Source: JAIBJN01 sp963830885
Lineage (GTDB): Bacteria > Actinomycetota > Thermoleophilia > Gaiellales > Gaiellaceae
NCBI GenBank assembly: GCA_963830885.1
Contig: CAWHOA010000012.1
Location: forward strand, 248,001 to 312,000
DNA: 64,000 bases
Reading direction: 5' to 3'
Each line of letters opens with the position of its first letter. The stretch's first letter is position 1. This document shows, one piece after another, positions 48,052 to 56,603 of this stretch. The notes below the pieces were generated by a model that was not told the origin of the DNA, searched no databases, and saw only the letters and a list, made by a program, of their open reading frames with translations. The position numbers were made by a program, and so were the translations under genes.

Positions 48052-48681
48052 ATGGAAGCGCTCCTTGCGTTCGGCGCCGCCCTGCTCGCTCTCCGGCTTG
48101 CCGGCAGGCTGGTCGCGCTCCGGCGCGAGCGAGCCGATCCGCAGCTCGTCGCCTGGGCTGCCGGCCTCGCCGCGTACGCCGTCGCCTCGGCCGCGCTCGC
48201 CTGGGGTGCTGCGTCCGGGTGGAGCGATCCCGTGTTCCGGGTCTACTACCTCTTCGGCGGGCTTCTCACGGCCGCGCTGCTCGGCGTCGGGTCCCTGCTC
48301 TTGAACGGTCGGCGCTGGGCGGCGCCGCTCGGCCTCGTCTACACGGGCCTCGCGGTCGGCGTGGCGATCGCCGTCCCGCTGACTTCACCGGTCACCGGCG
48401 ACTCGATTCCGAGCGCCCAGGAGCACCTCGACTTCCTTCCCGCCCGGCTGCTCGCAGTGCTCGGAAACAGCATCGGAACGATCGCGGTGGTCGCCGTGGC
48501 CCTGCTGACGATCCGGCGGCGACCGGTCGGTAACGCGCTCATCGTGGCCGGAGTGGCGGTCGCCGCAGCCGGCAGCGGGCTGGCGGGACTCGGCGTCGCC
48601 GAGACGGCCGCGTTCATCGCCGCGGCCGCACTCTTGCTCTACGCGGGCTTCGTCCGCACAGGCGTTCGCCGGGCTGGTTGA
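48052..48681 (+). CDS. Multi-span membrane protein, hypothetical
   Basis: A 209-residue protein with about six to seven hydrophobic spans (for example LLAFGAALLALRLAGRLVAL, LGLVYTGLAVGVAIAVPL, AAFIAAAALLLYAGF) and little soluble sequence. No family is recognised. The start codon is 28 bases from the divergent aminotransferase, and TTAACT precedes the ATG by 11 bases. The TGA stop lies inside the -35 of the next promoter. Confidence 0.72.
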   Translation: MEALLAFGAALLALRLAGRLVALRRERADPQLVAWAAGLAAYAVASAALAWGAASGWSDPVFRVYYLFGGLLTAALLGVGSLLLNGRRWAAPLGLVYTGLAVGVAIAVPLTSPVTGDSIPSAQEHLDFLPARLLAVLGNSIGTIAVVAVALLTIRRRPVGNALIVAGVAVAAAGSGLAGLGVAETAAFIAAAALLLYAGFVRTGVRRAG

Positions 48682-48706
48682 CAGGGCGCCACGGCGGTAT
48701 CAGACT
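48678..48706 (+). promoter_or_regulatory. Promoter upstream of the LVIVD gene
   Basis: TTGACA and CAGACT are separated by exactly 17 bases, about 170 bases upstream of the LVIVD-protein ATG. TTGACA is a perfect -35, rare in this GC-rich window. It overlaps the stop codon of the upstream membrane-protein gene. Confidence 0.55.
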
Positions 48707-48873
48707 GGCCGCACCGATAGGGGAGGTGAGATGCCAGTGGGGGCGTCTCGAGGGAGAGGGCTCTATCAAGAAGCTACGTGCGCATGGTCGCGAACGCCTC
48801 GCGCATCGGTCGAGCGGAGCCCGTCGGGACGCCGAGTCAGCGCAAGCACTTCCTTCGACTTCTGGAGGTACAG

Positions 48874-50486
48874 ATGAGATTGTCGTTCCGCTTGGTCGTC
48901 GTCGCCCTCGTCGCAGTGGGCGCTGCTCGCCGGGACCGCCGGTGCGAGGCCCGACCCCGACGTGAGGCAACGGATGGACCTGCTGTACACGAACCCCAAC
49001 AATGCGACCAACTCGGATCTCGCGTTCTGGGGGAAGCACGCCTTCATCGGCTACTACACCGGCGATGGCGGCAGCCCGGCCGGTACCCCGCCGCGCGGCG
49101 GCGTCCGGATCTTCGATATTTCGAATCCGGCCAGCCCGACACTCGTGAAGGACATCCAATGCGACTCGATCCAGAACGATCCCATCATCTGGGATCGGAA
49201 CGGAAACGGCGTCGCCGACCTGCTCCTGCTGGCCGTCGACCGGACGATGGAAGGGCCCGAGTGCGGGGCTGCCAGATCGATGAATCCCGATGGGAGCCCC
49301 AACCACGAAGACCCCGGCGGCTGGGAGGGCGTGCGGGTCTTCGAGCTGAGCGACGATCCGGCGAACCCGTTCGCTACGGCGACGCAGGTGGCCGCCGTCT
49401 ACACGGACTGCGGGGCCCACACGATCACGGCCTGGCCGGGGTTCGCGGAGGACGCGGCCAACCCCAGGCTGCTGGTCTACGTCTCGTCGTATCCGCTGAG
49501 GCCCGGCCCGACGTGCGGCCCGGTTACCGGCCCACCGGCCGGCAACGACCCCCTGCACTCGAAGATCTCGGTGGTCGAGGTGCCGTTCAACGATCTGGCG
49601 AGCTCCTCGGTGATCGCCGAGCCGCCGGTCAGCTATCCCGGCGACCCCGACAACCAGATCGACTGGTGTGAGCGCTCGGTGACAGGGCCCGGTGCAGCCC
49701 TGTCCGATCCCCGGAATCATCGAAAACGCAGCGCGCGCGTGCCACGACATCGTCGTCATGGTCGAGATGAACATGGCCGGCGCGGCCTGCGCCGAGCAGG
49801 GTCAGGTCTGGGAGATCGGCGCGGACGGGATCCCCGACACCGCAAACCCGATCTCGATCATCGACGACGAGTTCAGCTCGGGCGGTACCGGGAACATCCC
49901 CGGAGCGGTCGACTTCTTCCACTCGGTGATGTTCAACAACGCCGGGACTGTCTTGAATACCGTCGACGAGTCCTTCGGAGAAGGCTGCCCGCCGATGACC
50001 GAGTGGCGCGAGCGGCCCTGGCATCCGGCAGCGACCATGAAGACAGGCCGGATGTTCTTCTCCGACACGGAGACCGGCGAGTTCTTCAGTGAGTTCCAGG
50101 TCGGAGACGTGCGGCCCGACCCAGGGCCGAGCGACGAGTTCAGGTACTGCTCGGCGCACATGGGGATGGCCGTCATGGACATCAGGAAGGACCTGCTGGT
50201 GAACGCCTGGTACACGGGCGGCGTCAACGTGATCAACTTCACCAATCCCAGGAAGCTGAAGGAGATCGCGTGGTATGACATCGCCGGCGTCGGTACGGCG
50301 GGCTCGGACAACTGGTCCGCGTACCCCTACGTCGGACCTGACATCAGGGGCAAGAACGGAATCGCGGTCTACGCGTCGGACGGGGTTCACGTTCCGCCGA
50401 CCGGCCGTGGCTTCGTGGTCTTCAGGGCCAACGTGCCAGAGCCCCGAACGACCCGCGACCACCTGAACCCGCAAACGATGGACTAG
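48874..50486 (+). pseudogene. Secreted LVIVD-repeat protein with two single-base frameshifts
   Basis: AGGAGGTACAG-like ribosome site and ATG open MRLSFRLVVVALVAV. An extra base in a GGG run near 48917 breaks the signal peptide. Removing it restores ALLAGTAGARPDPDVRQRMD. The LVIVD-type body runs through RIFDISNPASPTLVKDI and VRVFELSDDPANPF until a second break near 49690, after which CHDIVVMVEMNMAGAACAEQ and the rest follow to HLNPQTMD. It is closely similar to the gene at the right edge of the window, which is intact over the same break. Secreted; function unknown. Confidence 0.85.
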
Positions 50487-50522
50487 CAGTCGTCGGGAGC
50501 AACGCTCCCGTCGGCAAGCAGC

Positions 50523-50550
50523 GAGGAGGCCGCCGAAAGGCGGCCTCCTC
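50523..50550 (+). terminator. Strong terminator after the LVIVD gene
   Basis: A perfect 12-bp stem GAGGAGGCCGCC with GGCGGCCTCCTC and a GAAA tetraloop, 37 bases past the stop. No U-tract. Confidence 0.8.
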
Positions 50551-50658
50551 ACGTCTGGATAACCGCACCCGCGCGGTAGGGGCGGCTCCATTGTCGCGGC
50601 CGGCCGCTGCAGGCAGTCTGCAGCCATCGACAACGGCTCACCCGAAGGGAGACAGACC

Positions 50659-50751
50659 GTGCTGCAGAGATTCTGGCTTTGGCTCTTCGCGCTCTATTCC
50701 GCCGCGGCGCTCCCGCTGCTCGCGTGGGCCCTGGCGAACCTGGCCGCGTAG
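50659..50751 (+). CDS. Candidate 30-residue membrane peptide
   Basis: A GTG preceded by AGGGAGAC encodes MLQRFWLWLFALYSAAALP, then LLAWALANLAA, essentially a single membrane helix. A 9-bp stem (CGCCGTCCA with TGGACGGCG) follows. Short and unannotated in type; support is the helix, the ribosome site and the hairpin. Confidence 0.45.
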   Translation: MLQRFWLWLFALYSAAALPLLAWALANLAA

Positions 50752-50813
50752 CTTCGCCCCGCCGTCCACGCGAGCCGAATTACGGCGCCTGGACGGCGGC
50801 GCGCTGGTCCGGA

Positions 50814-51266
50814 TCAGAGGAAGCGGGTCAGCACGATCCGGTCCTCGCCCGGGCCGTCGTAGCCCGCCTGCGGCTCGCTCGGCTCGAACCCGATGGCCGT
50901 GTGGAAGGCCACTGACCGCGTGTTTGCGGTGGAGGTCACGCAGCTCACGCGCGTCCTTCCCTCGCCGCGCGCCTGGTCGAAGAACCGCTCGTAGAGCTCG
51001 CGGCCCAGGCCGGTGCCGCGCTCGGCCGGGCTGACCCCGACGAAGTGGACGTAGGCCGCGTCGGGCTCGCTCTGCGACAGGAAGCCGACGAGGAACCCGG
51101 CCAGCTCGCCGTTCCGCTCTGCCACGAACGAGGTGTCGCGGAAGTGGACGAAGAAGAGCTTCGGGAGCATGTCGACCATGCTCCGCCCTCCCCACCACTC
51201 GTCCAACACCGCGACGACACGGGCGTGGTCGCCCGGCTCCGCGGGGCGGATCTCGATTCCGCTCAG
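50814..51266 (-). CDS. GNAT-family N-acetyltransferase, unusual start
   Basis: About 150 residues with IEIRPAEPGDHARVVAVLDEWW at the N-terminus, then VGVSPAERGTGLGRELYERF as the acetyl-CoA loop and NTRSVAFHTAIGFEP. Homology begins upstream of the first ATG/GTG/TTG. The best-placed codon is CTG at 51266, which overlaps the NTF2-like stop as CTGA in the position where other pairs here use ATGA. A TTG at 51209 is the first ordinary start but truncates the domain. Substrate unknown. Confidence 0.8.
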   Translation of the reverse strand: MSGIEIRPAEPGDHARVVAVLDEWWGGRSMVDMLPKLFFVHFRDTSFVAERNGELAGFLVGFLSQSEPDAAYVHFVGVSPAERGTGLGRELYERFFDQARGEGRTRVSCVTSTANTRSVAFHTAIGFEPSEPQAGYDGPGEDRIVLTRFL

Positions 51267-51634
51267 AGCCGTTCCGTCCAGGGCGCCCGCCAGGCGGGCG
51301 GCTCATCGGCCTCGCCGTTGGACCAGTACTCGACCGCGCTGACGATCCTGCCGTCGGCGACCTCGAAGAAGGAAGCGGCGTAGAACCGCTCGCCCTCGTG
51401 GTCGACGCGGACCTCGGATGCGACCTGGTCGCCGGCGTCGACGATCCGCAACACCTCGATGTGCCAGCCCTCCGGGTACGCGCGCTGCACGGCGAGGTAG
51501 TTCTCGCGGCCGCGCATGCGCTCTCCGGTGTTCGGCCAGTCGACGACGGCGTCGGGGTGGAGCTGCGCGGCGACGCCCTCCCAGTCACGCGCCTCCATGC
51601 GCTCCCAGAGCAGGCGAACGGCTTCGGCGCTCAC
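51263..51634 (-). CDS. SnoaL/NTF2-like small protein
   Basis: A 123-residue single-domain alpha+beta cone protein: LLWERMEARDWEGVAAQLHPDAVVDW (about 8-33), then YLAVQRAYPEGWHIE and FFEVADGRIVSAVEYW. SnoaL/NTF2-like proteins bind small ligands or act as isomerases; the role here is unknown. The GTG overlaps the gatB stop as GTGA, so it is translated with gatCAB. Confidence 0.85.
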   Translation of the reverse strand: MSAEAVRLLWERMEARDWEGVAAQLHPDAVVDWPNTGERMRGRENYLAVQRAYPEGWHIEVLRIVDAGDQVASEVRVDHEGERFYAASFFEVADGRIVSAVEYWSNGEADEPPAWRAPWTERL

Positions 51635-53034
51635 GCGCTGAGCTTCTCGCGCAGGCGCTCGTTGACGACGCGCGGGTCGGCCTTGCCCTGCGTCTCCTTC
51701 ATCACCTGGCCGACGAAGAACCCGAGCAGGCCCTCCTTGCCGCCGCGATACGCCGCCACCTGACCGGGGTTGGCCGAGAGGACGCCTTCGATCACAGGGT
51801 CGAGGGAGGACGCGTCGGAGACGGTCGTCTCGCCCAGGTAGCGCTCCGCCGCGAAGTCAGGGTCGCCGCTCGCCGCGAGCGCAGCGAGGAACGTCTGGCG
51901 CGGGATCGTCTCGCGCGCCTCGACGAGCTTGCCGAGCTCGTCGCCGTTCACCGTGGCCGGGTCGACCTCGGCGGCGGCGAGCTGGTTCATCAGCACGTTC
52001 GCCACCGCGCGCCGGTCGTCGCCGGGCACGCGCTCGTAGAGCCCGTCGCGGCCGCCGGTGACGAGGCCGTAGGCGAGGTCGAAGTCGACCTCCTGCTCGA
52101 GCCGCCGGATGCGCGCGCCCGGCAGCTCGCCCACCTCGGCGCGGGCGCGCTCGACCAGCTCGGGAGGCGGCTCGATCGCGACGAGGTCTGGCTCGGGGAA
52201 GTAGCGGTAGTCGTGTGCCTCCTCCTTGGAGCGGAGCGGCGCGATCGAGCCCGACTGTGGATCGAAGTGGAGCGTCTGCTGCACGACCTCCCCGCCGCCC
52301 TCGTAGATTCCGATCTGGCGCTCGACCTCGGCGGTGATCCCGTCGGCGACGAACTTGAAGGAGTTCATGTTCTTGAGCTCGGTCTTGGTCCGGTAGCCCT
52401 CCTCCCCGGTCTCCCGCACCGAGACGTTGGCGTCGCAGCGGAGCGAGCCCTTCTCCATCTCCGCGTCGGAGATCCCGAGCTCGACGACCGTCTGCCGCAG
52501 GAGCTGGAGGAAGCGCCGCGCCTCCTCGCCCGAGCGGACGTGCGGCTCGGCGACGATCTCGACGAGCGGCGTGCCGCCGCGGTTGAAGTCGACGAGCGAT
52601 GCCTCCGCACCGTGGATGCGCCCCGCGGCGCCGCCGACGTGGACGGTCTTGGCGGCGTCCTCCTCGAGGTGGGCGCGAACGATTCCGATCTCGCGGTCGC
52701 CGTCGGGCCCGGGCACGACGAACCGGCCGCCCGAGGCGAGTGGGACGTCGTACTGGGAGATCTGGTACCCCTTCGGCAGGTCGGGGTAGAAGTAGTTCTT
52801 CCGGTGGAAGAGCGAGCGCTCCGCGATCTCGCAGTCGAGCGCGAGGCCGAGCTTGACCGCCCACTCGATCGCCGTCCGGTTCGGAACTGGCAGCGTGCCC
52901 GGATGCGCCAGGCAGATGGGGCAGGTGCGTGTGTTCGGCTCCTCGCCCCAGATGTTCTCGCAGCGGCAGAACATCTTCGTCCGCGTCTTCAGCTGAACGT
53001 GGATTTCGAGGCCGACGACCGCTTCCCAGCTCAC
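51631..53034 (-). CDS. gatB: Asp/Glu-tRNA amidotransferase subunit B
   Basis: GatB binds tRNA and the amidotransferase active site for converting Glu-tRNAGln and Asp-tRNAAsn. The 467-residue protein begins VVGLEIHVQLKTRTKMFC and contains the two CxxC zinc pairs of the family (CRCEN and CPICLA). It has HRKNYFYPDLPKGYQISQ and a C-terminal helical YqeY/GatB domain. The GTG start overlaps the gatA stop. Confidence 0.97.
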   Translation of the reverse strand: MSWEAVVGLEIHVQLKTRTKMFCRCENIWGEEPNTRTCPICLAHPGTLPVPNRTAIEWAVKLGLALDCEIAERSLFHRKNYFYPDLPKGYQISQYDVPLASGGRFVVPGPDGDREIGIVRAHLEEDAAKTVHVGGAAGRIHGAEASLVDFNRGGTPLVEIVAEPHVRSGEEARRFLQLLRQTVVELGISDAEMEKGSLRCDANVSVRETGEEGYRTKTELKNMNSFKFVADGITAEVERQIGIYEGGGEVVQQTLHFDPQSGSIAPLRSKEEAHDYRYFPEPDLVAIEPPPELVERARAEVGELPGARIRRLEQEVDFDLAYGLVTGGRDGLYERVPGDDRRAVANVLMNQLAAAEVDPATVNGDELGKLVEARETIPRQTFLAALAASGDPDFAAERYLGETTVSDASSLDPVIEGVLSANPGQVAAYRGGKEGLLGFFVGQVMKETQGKADPRVVNERLREKLSA

Positions 53035-54470
53035 CGCAGCCGCTCCGGGACGTAGTCGAAGGCGATCGCCTGCTCCAGGGCGTGACCCACGCGGAAGAGC
53101 GTGTTCTCCGAGAACTGCGGGCCGATCAGCTGCAGGCCGACCGGAAGCCCTTCCGAGAGGCCGCACGGGATGGAGAGCCCGGGCAGACCTGCCATGTTCG
53201 ACGGGATCGTGAGCAGGTCGGACAGGTACATCGCGAGCGGGTTCTCCGCCTTCTCGCCGATCCGGAAGGCGACCGTCGGCGATGTCGGGCTGACGAGAAC
53301 GTCGAAGCGCTCGAAGGCGTCCGCGTGCTCCTGCGCGATCACCGTGCGGACCTTCTGGGCCTGGCCGTAGTACGCGTCGTAGTAGCCGGCCGAGAGGGCG
53401 TAGGTGCCGAGCAGGATGCGGCGCTTCGGCTCAGCGCCGAAGCCCTCCCAGCGCGTGCGCGAGTAGAGCGCCGTCAGGTCGCCGTCCACCTCGGCCCGGT
53501 GGCCGTAGCGGACGCCGTCGTAGCGCGCGAGGTTCGAGCTCGCTTCCGCCGGCGCGACGAGGTAGTAGCAGGCGAGCCCGTAGTCGACCGAGCGCGGGAG
53601 GCTCGTCTCCTCCACCTCGGCGCCGAGCTCCTCAGCGAGCCGGATCGCCGCGTTCACCCTCTCGCTCACGCCCGGGCCGATGCCCTCTGCCTCGTTCATC
53701 TCCTTCGGGACGCCGATGCGGACGCCGGCGAGGTCCGTGCCCTCGGGGATCACAACCGGCGCCGGCAGCTCGACGGTCGTGGAGTCGCAGGGATCCTTGC
53801 CCGCGATGATCTCGTACAGGCGCGCGTTGTCGCGGACGGTCTTCGTCAGCGGGCCGACCTGGTCGAGGCTCGAGGCGAAGGCGACGATCCCGTAACGCGA
53901 GACCGTGCCGTACGTCGGGCGCAGGCCGACGACGCCGCAGAGGGAGGCTGGCTGCTTCACCGAGCCGCCCGTGTCGGTGCCGAGGGCCCAGGGGGCCAGC
54001 CCACCCGCGACCGCCGCGGCCGACCCGCCGGACGATCCGCCCGGAACGCGCTCGGGGTCCCAGGGGTTCCGGGTCGGCCCGAACGCCGAGTTCTCGGTAG
54101 ACGAGCCCATGGCGAACTCGTCCAGGTTCGTCTTGCCGAGGATGGGCAGTCCGGCGTCCTTGCAGCGCGCGGCGACCGTCGAGTCGAAGACCGGCGTGTA
54201 GCCGACGAGGATCTTCGAGCCGGCCGTCGTCGGAATGCCCTTCGTCGTGATCACGTCCTTGTGGGCGATCGGGACGCCCTCCCCGCGCTCGCCGGCCACG
54301 TGCAGGTAGGCGTGCAGCTCGGGATCGCGCGCCTCGATCGCCTCGAGGTAGGCGCCCGCCAGCTCGTTGCCGGAGACCTCGCCGCTCTCCAGGAGACCGG
54401 CGGCCTCCTCGGCCGTCAGCTTCAGGGTGTCGATCACGGCCAGGTCTGCCTCGGACGGTTCAGGGGCCAC
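53031..54470 (-). CDS. gatA: Asp/Glu-tRNA amidotransferase subunit A
   Basis: GatA is the amidase-signature subunit that releases ammonia from glutamine. The catalytic triad is visible as Lys in PIAHKDVITTKGI and two Ser in VPGGSSGGSAAAVA and GTDTGGSVKQPA. Length is about 479 residues. The GTG at 54470 is the best in-frame start; a later GTG would lose conserved N-terminal sequence. It follows gatC by 80 bases. Confidence 0.96.
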   Translation of the reverse strand: MAPEPSEADLAVIDTLKLTAEEAAGLLESGEVSGNELAGAYLEAIEARDPELHAYLHVAGERGEGVPIAHKDVITTKGIPTTAGSKILVGYTPVFDSTVAARCKDAGLPILGKTNLDEFAMGSSTENSAFGPTRNPWDPERVPGGSSGGSAAAVAGGLAPWALGTDTGGSVKQPASLCGVVGLRPTYGTVSRYGIVAFASSLDQVGPLTKTVRDNARLYEIIAGKDPCDSTTVELPAPVVIPEGTDLAGVRIGVPKEMNEAEGIGPGVSERVNAAIRLAEELGAEVEETSLPRSVDYGLACYYLVAPAEASSNLARYDGVRYGHRAEVDGDLTALYSRTRWEGFGAEPKRRILLGTYALSAGYYDAYYGQAQKVRTVIAQEHADAFERFDVLVSPTSPTVAFRIGEKAENPLAMYLSDLLTIPSNMAGLPGLSIPCGLSEGLPVGLQLIGPQFSENTLFRVGHALEQAIAFDYVPERLR

Positions 54471-54550
54471 CCCGTGCCTCCACCCGCTGTGAGCGTAACG
54501 AGGAAAAACGCGCGCGTGGTGCGCGGAATGTGCCGAAGAATGCAGCAAGG

Positions 54551-54838
54551 TCACCCGCCGACCGCCGGGACGCGGAACTGGCCGTCGACGGGGTCGGGAG
54601 CATTCGCCAGAGCATCCTCCCGCGGGAGCGACGGGCGCGGCTCGTCCTCGCCCCACTCGTTGACGAGGTCGAGGGGGTGCGTCATCGGCGCTACGTCTGT
54701 CAAGTCCAGCTCGGACACCTTGCCGACGGCCGCGAGGATCGCCCCGAGCTGGTCGCGCACGGCGTCGACCTCCCCCTCGGGGATCTCGAGCCGCGCGAGC
54801 GCGGCGACGTGCAGCACATCGTCCCTCGTGATCGCCAT
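54551..54838 (-). CDS. gatC: Asp/Glu-tRNA amidotransferase subunit C
   Basis: A 95-residue GatC, the small subunit that wraps GatA and GatB. It has VLHVAALARLEIPEGEV, LDLTDVAPMTHPLDL and LREDALAN-like PREDALANAPD. GGAGGCG lies before the ATG, and TAGACT 9 bases upstream is a likely -10. First gene of the gatC-gatA-gatB run. Confidence 0.95.
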   Translation of the reverse strand: MAITRDDVLHVAALARLEIPEGEVDAVRDQLGAILAAVGKVSELDLTDVAPMTHPLDLVNEWGEDEPRPSLPREDALANAPDPVDGQFRVPAVGG

Positions 54839-54870
54839 CTCGCCTCCAGTCTAGAAAGCAGCACCCAAAT

Positions 54871-54899
54871 GCGACGGGCCCCTCGTCGGGGCCCGTCGC
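54871..54899. terminator. Terminator between the cold-shock gene and gatC
   Basis: A perfect 12-bp stem (GCGACGGGCCCC with its complement, loop TCGTC) with T-rich bases on both flanks; it probably ends the cold-shock message before the gat genes. Confidence 0.75.
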
Positions 54900-54921
54900 C
54901 GCATTTTCGAGCCTCCGCCGG

Positions 54922-55122
54922 CTAGGCCAGCGTAACGTTCTTTGCCTGCAGACCCTTGTCGCCCTGCTCGACGTCGAACTGGACTCGTTGGCCCTCGGTC
55001 AGGGTGCGGTACCCGTCCATCTCGATCGCGCTGTGGTGTACGAAGACGTCGTCTCCCCCCTCGCGCTCGATGAACCCGAACCCCTTCTCGTTCGAGAACC
55101 ACTTCACGGTGCCCTCAGCCAA
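54922..55122 (-). CDS. Cold-shock-domain RNA chaperone
   Basis: A 66-residue CspA-type protein: GTVKWFSNEKGFGFIEREGG (RNP1 and RNP2 motifs KGFGFI and VFVHHSAI) and LTEGQRVQFDVE. It melts RNA structure at low temperature or during growth. TTG start with AAGGAGGGAC upstream, in a leader of about 90 bases that could carry temperature-sensitive structure. Confidence 0.95.
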   Translation of the reverse strand: MAEGTVKWFSNEKGFGFIEREGGDDVFVHHSAIEMDGYRTLTEGQRVQFDVEQGDKGLQAKNVTLA

Positions 55123-55215
55123 CGGAACTGTCCCTCCTTAGACGCAAGACGACGGCCCGGCTTGGAGCCGTCGAGTCTGGCCATAACCGCGAGCGCGGCG
55201 CGCGCAATGTAACCC

Positions 55216-56073
55216 TTACGCGCCCGGGAAGGCAAGCGCGCCGGCCTGGTAGGAGGCCGCGCGAACGGTGTTGCGGAGCAGGCTCGCGATCGTCATGGGG
55301 CCGACTCCGCCGGGCACCGGCGTGAGATGTCCCGCGACCTCGCGGACGTCGTCGGCCACGTCGCCTACGACCTTCCCGTCGACGCGGTTGATGCCGACGT
55401 CGATCACGGCTGCGCCCGGCTTCACCATCTCGCGGGTCACCATCGCCGCGCGGCCAACCGCGGCCACGACAACGTCGGCCTCGCCGACGACCGCGGCCAG
55501 ATCGCGCGTGCGGCTGTGGCAGACGGTCACCGTGGCGTTCTCGGCGAGCAGGAGGAGCGCCATCGGCTTGCCGACGATGTTCGAGCGCCCGACGACGACA
55601 GCTCTCGCCCCTTCGAGCGGGACCTCGTAGGCCCGCAGGATCTCCATGATCCCGGCGGGCGTCGCCGCCACGAAGGTCGGTTCGCCCTGCAGCAGGTGGC
55701 CGGCGCTTGCGGGATGGAAGCCGTCCACGTCCTTGATCGGCGCAATCGCTCGAATGACCCGGCCGTCGTCCATGTGCACGGGCAGCGGCAGCTGGCAGAG
55801 GATGCCCGTGACGCGCTCGTCCGCATTCAGGCCCGCAACGAGCGCAAGCAGCTCCTCCTCCGAGGTCTCGGCCGGGAGCTCGTGGTGGATCGGCTCGATC
55901 CCAACCTCCGCGCACGCCTCCTGCTTGCGGCGGACGTAGAGCGCCGAGGCCTCGTCCTCGCCGACGAGCACGGTGGCGAGCCCGACGGGGCGGCCCAGTG
56001 CTGCCACCTCGCGCGCGACCTCCTCCCGCACGCGCGCGGCGAGGGCCTTCCCGTCCATGAGCGTCGCTGCCAC
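55216..56073 (-). CDS. folD: Bifunctional methylenetetrahydrofolate dehydrogenase/cyclohydrolase
   Basis: FolD interconverts methylene-, methenyl- and formyl-THF. The 285-residue protein has the catalytic Lys in YVRRKQEACAEVGI, CQLPLPVH, KDVDGFHP and the NADP loop VVVGRSNIVGKPMA. C-terminal PVPGGVGPMTIA is diagnostic. GTG start with TAGGCT 8 bases upstream. Divergent from the ICMT-like gene. Confidence 0.97.
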   Translation of the reverse strand: MAATLMDGKALAARVREEVAREVAALGRPVGLATVLVGEDEASALYVRRKQEACAEVGIEPIHHELPAETSEEELLALVAGLNADERVTGILCQLPLPVHMDDGRVIRAIAPIKDVDGFHPASAGHLLQGEPTFVAATPAGIMEILRAYEVPLEGARAVVVGRSNIVGKPMALLLLAENATVTVCHSRTRDLAAVVGEADVVVAAVGRAAMVTREMVKPGAAVIDVGINRVDGKVVGDVADDVREVAGHLTPVPGGVGPMTIASLLRNTVRAASYQAGALAFPGA

Positions 56074-56111
56074 GGCGGGGGAGCCTAACCCACCGCAGGC
56101 ATGATCCGCCG

Positions 56112-56594
56112 ATGAGCCTTGCGCGCCAGCTCGCTGCGGTCGGGCTCCTCCCTGTCACCATCACGCTGGTCGTCCCCGGACTGATCCTGTGGCCAAACGG
56201 CGCCGAGGGCGGCGGCTGGGCTCTTGTCCTCGTCGGAGCTGTGTTGGTCACGGCCGGCGTCGCCCTCGTCGCCTGGACGGCCACGCTGTTCGCCAGGGTC
56301 GGCCGGGGGACGATCGCCCCGTGGGACCCGACCTCGCGCCTCGTCGTGCTCGGGCCCTACCGCCACGTTCGGAACCCGATGATCAGCGGCGTGCTGGCGA
56401 TCCTTCTCGGCGAAGCGGCCATCTTCGCCTCGGTATCGCTTCTCCTCTGGTTCGCCGGGGTCTTCGCCGTGAACGCCCTCTACCTCCCGCTCGTCGAGGA
56501 GCCCGGGCTGCGCAAGCGTTTCGGCGCCGACTACGACGCCTACCGGGCCAATGTCCCGCGCTGGCTCCCACGGCTCAGCCCGTGGGAGCCGTAA
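56112..56594 (+). CDS. Isoprenylcysteine carboxylmethyltransferase-family membrane protein
   Basis: A 160-residue protein with four membrane spans and the SAM-binding signature GPYRHVRNPMISGVLAILLGEA followed by VEEPGLRKRFGADYDAYRANVPRWLP. ICMT/PEMT-like bacterial members methylate small lipids or quinone-type compounds; the substrate is unknown. CATGAT ends 6 bases before the ATG. It is followed 9 bases later by the HMGR-like gene, so the pair may be one operon. Confidence 0.88.
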   Translation: MSLARQLAAVGLLPVTITLVVPGLILWPNGAEGGGWALVLVGAVLVTAGVALVAWTATLFARVGRGTIAPWDPTSRLVVLGPYRHVRNPMISGVLAILLGEAAIFASVSLLLWFAGVFAVNALYLPLVEEPGLRKRFGADYDAYRANVPRWLPRLSPWEP

Positions 56595-56603
56595 GCTGAC
56601 GCC

